Assembly (NCBI RefSeq): GCF_026341125.1
Contig: NZ_JAPEOR010000002.1
Coordinates: 1,984,001 to 2,048,000, forward strand
Source: Streptomyces sp. NBC_01142
Lineage (GTDB): Bacteria > Actinomycetota > Actinomycetes > Streptomycetales > Streptomycetaceae
Length of the DNA stretch: 64,000 nt
Direction of reading: 5' to 3'
Of this stretch, positions 62,896 through 64,000 are shown piece by piece; within the stretch, counting starts at the first letter, position 1, and each line of letters begins with the position of its first letter. The position numbers and the translations under genes were made by a program. A model generated the notes under the pieces. It was given only the letters and a program-made list of their open reading frames with translations. It did not search any database and had not been told where the DNA came from.

Positions 62896-62954
62896 GAGGC
62901 GGGAGCGTGGGGGCACGCTGCACTCCCGCACTCCCGGTGAGCCGCCCGCGCCCG

Positions 62955-63542
62955 TCAGACCGCCGCCGTGCCGATCAGCGCATTGCGCGTCACCAGTGCA
63001 GCCAGGTCCGGCTCCGGCAGGGCTTCCGTGCCCACAGGGCGTCGCGGCAGCACCATGTAGCGGGTCTCCGAGGTGGAGTCCCAGACCGTGATCCCGGTGT
63101 CCGCCGGCAGGCTTAGGCCGAACTCCTCGAGCACCGCGCGGGGGTCGCGCACCACCCGGGAGCGGTAGGCCTCACTCTTGTACCAGCTCGGGGACGGGCC
63201 GAGGAGACGGATCGGGTAGCAGGAGCAGAGCGTGCAGACGATCACGTTGTGCGTGTGCTCGGTGTTCTCCACGACGCGCAGCCGCTGCGGCTGGACTCCC
63301 CCGGCCGACAGTCCGAGTTCCGCGACGGCGGCGGTTCCGTCCGCCAGCAGCCGGGCGCGGAAGTCCGGATCGGTCCAGGCCCTGGCGACCACCCGGGCCC
63401 CGTTCGCGGGGGACGCGCCTGTCAGGAAGGCGTCGATGGCCTCGTCCAGCGCGGCGCCCGCGACGAGGCCGCGCTCCTCCAGGAGGGTCTCCAGGCGGCG
63501 TACCCGGCGGGAGATCAGGGCGTCGGCGTGGGATCCGGTCAC
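62955..63542 (-). CDS. nitrile hydratase alpha subunit, cobalt type
   Basis: 195 residues from a GTG overlapping the stop upstream. The metal-binding motif is V-C-T-L-C-S-C (C103, C106, C108), the form found in cobalt-containing nitrile and thiocyanate hydratases; iron enzymes have Ser where this has Thr. [20 protein letters not shown] is the conserved segment behind it. With its beta partners it turns nitriles into amides. The last gene of a three-gene unit. Confidence 0.93.
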   Translation of the reverse strand: MTGSHADALISRRVRRLETLLEERGLVAGAALDEAIDAFLTGASPANGARVVARAWTDPDFRARLLADGTAAVAELGLSAGGVQPQRLRVVENTEHTHNVIVCTLCSCYPIRLLGPSPSWYKSEAYRSRVVRDPRAVLEEFGLSLPADTGITVWDSTSETRYMVLPRRPVGTEALPEPDLAALVTRNALIGTAAV

Positions 63543-63817
63543 GGCTGGTCGTCCTCCAAGTAGCTTTCGAACAGGTCCAGTACGACATGGTGGTCACCGT
63601 CGCCCCACAGGTCCCGGGCCGCGAACCGCACGGCGTAGACCTGCTCGACGGGGGCGTCCTCGCGTCCCTGGGAGCGGATGTCCGCGAGGGGCGCCGGCCC
63701 CTCGGGTTCGACGACCGTGCCGCGCTTGCCGCGGGCGTACCGCGGAAGCCGGGTGTGGTGCGGCGGGTCGTGGTGCACGGTCCTGACCGCCGCGCCGGGC
63801 GCGAAGCGGTCAGGCAT
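63539..63817 (-). CDS. nitrile hydratase beta subunit, C-terminal-half protein
   Basis: 92 residues. [23 protein letters not shown] and [13 protein letters not shown] match the C-terminal SH3-like half of nitrile hydratase beta, here a separate protein. The 3' end overlaps the alpha start. Together with the adjacent N-terminal-half gene it replaces the usual single beta chain, as in the three-subunit toyocamycin nitrile hydratase. Confidence 0.9.
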   Translation of the reverse strand: MPDRFAPGAAVRTVHHDPPHHTRLPRYARGKRGTVVEPEGPAPLADIRSQGREDAPVEQVYAVRFAARDLWGDGDHHVVLDLFESYLEDDQP

Positions 63818-64000
63818 CGAGCTCGCCCGCCTCGATGACGCCCTTGCGCTCCAGGAGGGTGACGATCGCGTGGAACCAGCGCTCGTAGTAGGACGCCGCC
63901 AAGTACTCCGAGGGCGGCATGGATTCGATCGCGTCGCGGAACTCGTCGAGGTTGAAGACCTTCTCGGCGATGAGTGCGCGGTTGAGGGCGAACACCCTGG
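63810..64000 (-). CDS. nitrile hydratase beta subunit, N-terminal-half protein (partial)
   Basis: At least 63 residues, cut by the window edge. FALNRALIAEKVFNLDEFR and PPSEYLAASYYERWFHAI are the conserved N-terminal half of nitrile hydratase beta and of the accessory proteins derived from it. Its stop overlaps the start of the C-terminal-half gene. The true start lies beyond the window. Confidence 0.85.
   Translation of the reverse strand, partial: RVFALNRALIAEKVFNLDEFRDAIESMPPSEYLAASYYERWFHAIVTLLERKGVIEAGELDA

Overview
The window is chromosomal DNA from a Streptomyces. It is very GC-rich with strong third-position bias. It carries genus-typical genes: an SsgA-like protein, the clpP3/clpP4/popR proteolysis locus, N-acetylglucosamine PTS permeases preceded by DasR-type operators, helix-turn-helix/DUF5753, DUF397 and DUF6879 regulators, and a cysteine-containing sulfur leader peptide. 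From about 13.5 kb onward the gene order resembles the S. coelicolor SCO289x-292x region as I remember it. The first 13 kb and several later islands look accessory.

Layout. 0-5 kb: a minus-strand operon of an HNH-like zinc protein, a ParB-like protein and an SNF2 helicase, with a divergent HTH gene; this is the best candidate for an undescribed, probably defence-related, system. 5-10 kb: XRE/DUF5753 regulators with an anti-sigma-type ATPase, DUF397 and two DUF6879 proteins, plus decayed fragments. 10-22 kb: secreted or lipid-anchored proteins (Excalibur lipoprotein, COG4315 lipoprotein, double CHRD protein), a DUF445 membrane protein, an SGNH hydrolase, an SDR oxidoreductase, a DUF1707 protein and two IS630 relics. 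22-30 kb: an ABC-2 exporter, a class A penicillin-binding protein, a guanidine-III riboswitch with its SMR exporter, GroES-like and DUF3618 proteins, and Bcp peroxiredoxin. 30-31.5 kb: two tandem HNH endonuclease paralogues beside tRNA-Leu(UAG).

31.5-43.7 kb and 47 kb: the conserved actinobacterial set rdgB, rph, an Rv1339-like phosphodiesterase, cysM, cysO and mec. It is interrupted by the nagF/nagE1/nagE2 PTS genes, by popR-IS110-clpP4-clpP3, by an IS630 relic, and by a cobalamin-riboswitch-controlled B12-type importer that separates mec from cysO. A small Cys-containing leader peptide precedes cysO-cysM. 47-59 kb: an amino acid permease, DUF2017 and clpS facing pncB and pncA (NAD salvage) across a perfect 27-bp palindrome, a large secreted M6 metalloprotease, two RDD membrane proteins and the SsgG-like protein. 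59-64 kb: a VOC protein, an FAD-linked oxidase, a TPR protein with a hypervariable Gly-Thr/Gly-Ser tail, and a cobalt-type nitrile hydratase whose beta subunit is split over two genes and runs off the window.

Functional links visible here are DasR control of GlcNAc uptake, PopR control of ClpP3/P4, sulfur-carrier cysteine synthesis (CysO, CysM, Mec) with leader-peptide control, B12-responsive transport, and guanidine-responsive export. Short tandem repeats of 8-14 bp recur at gene ends across the window.
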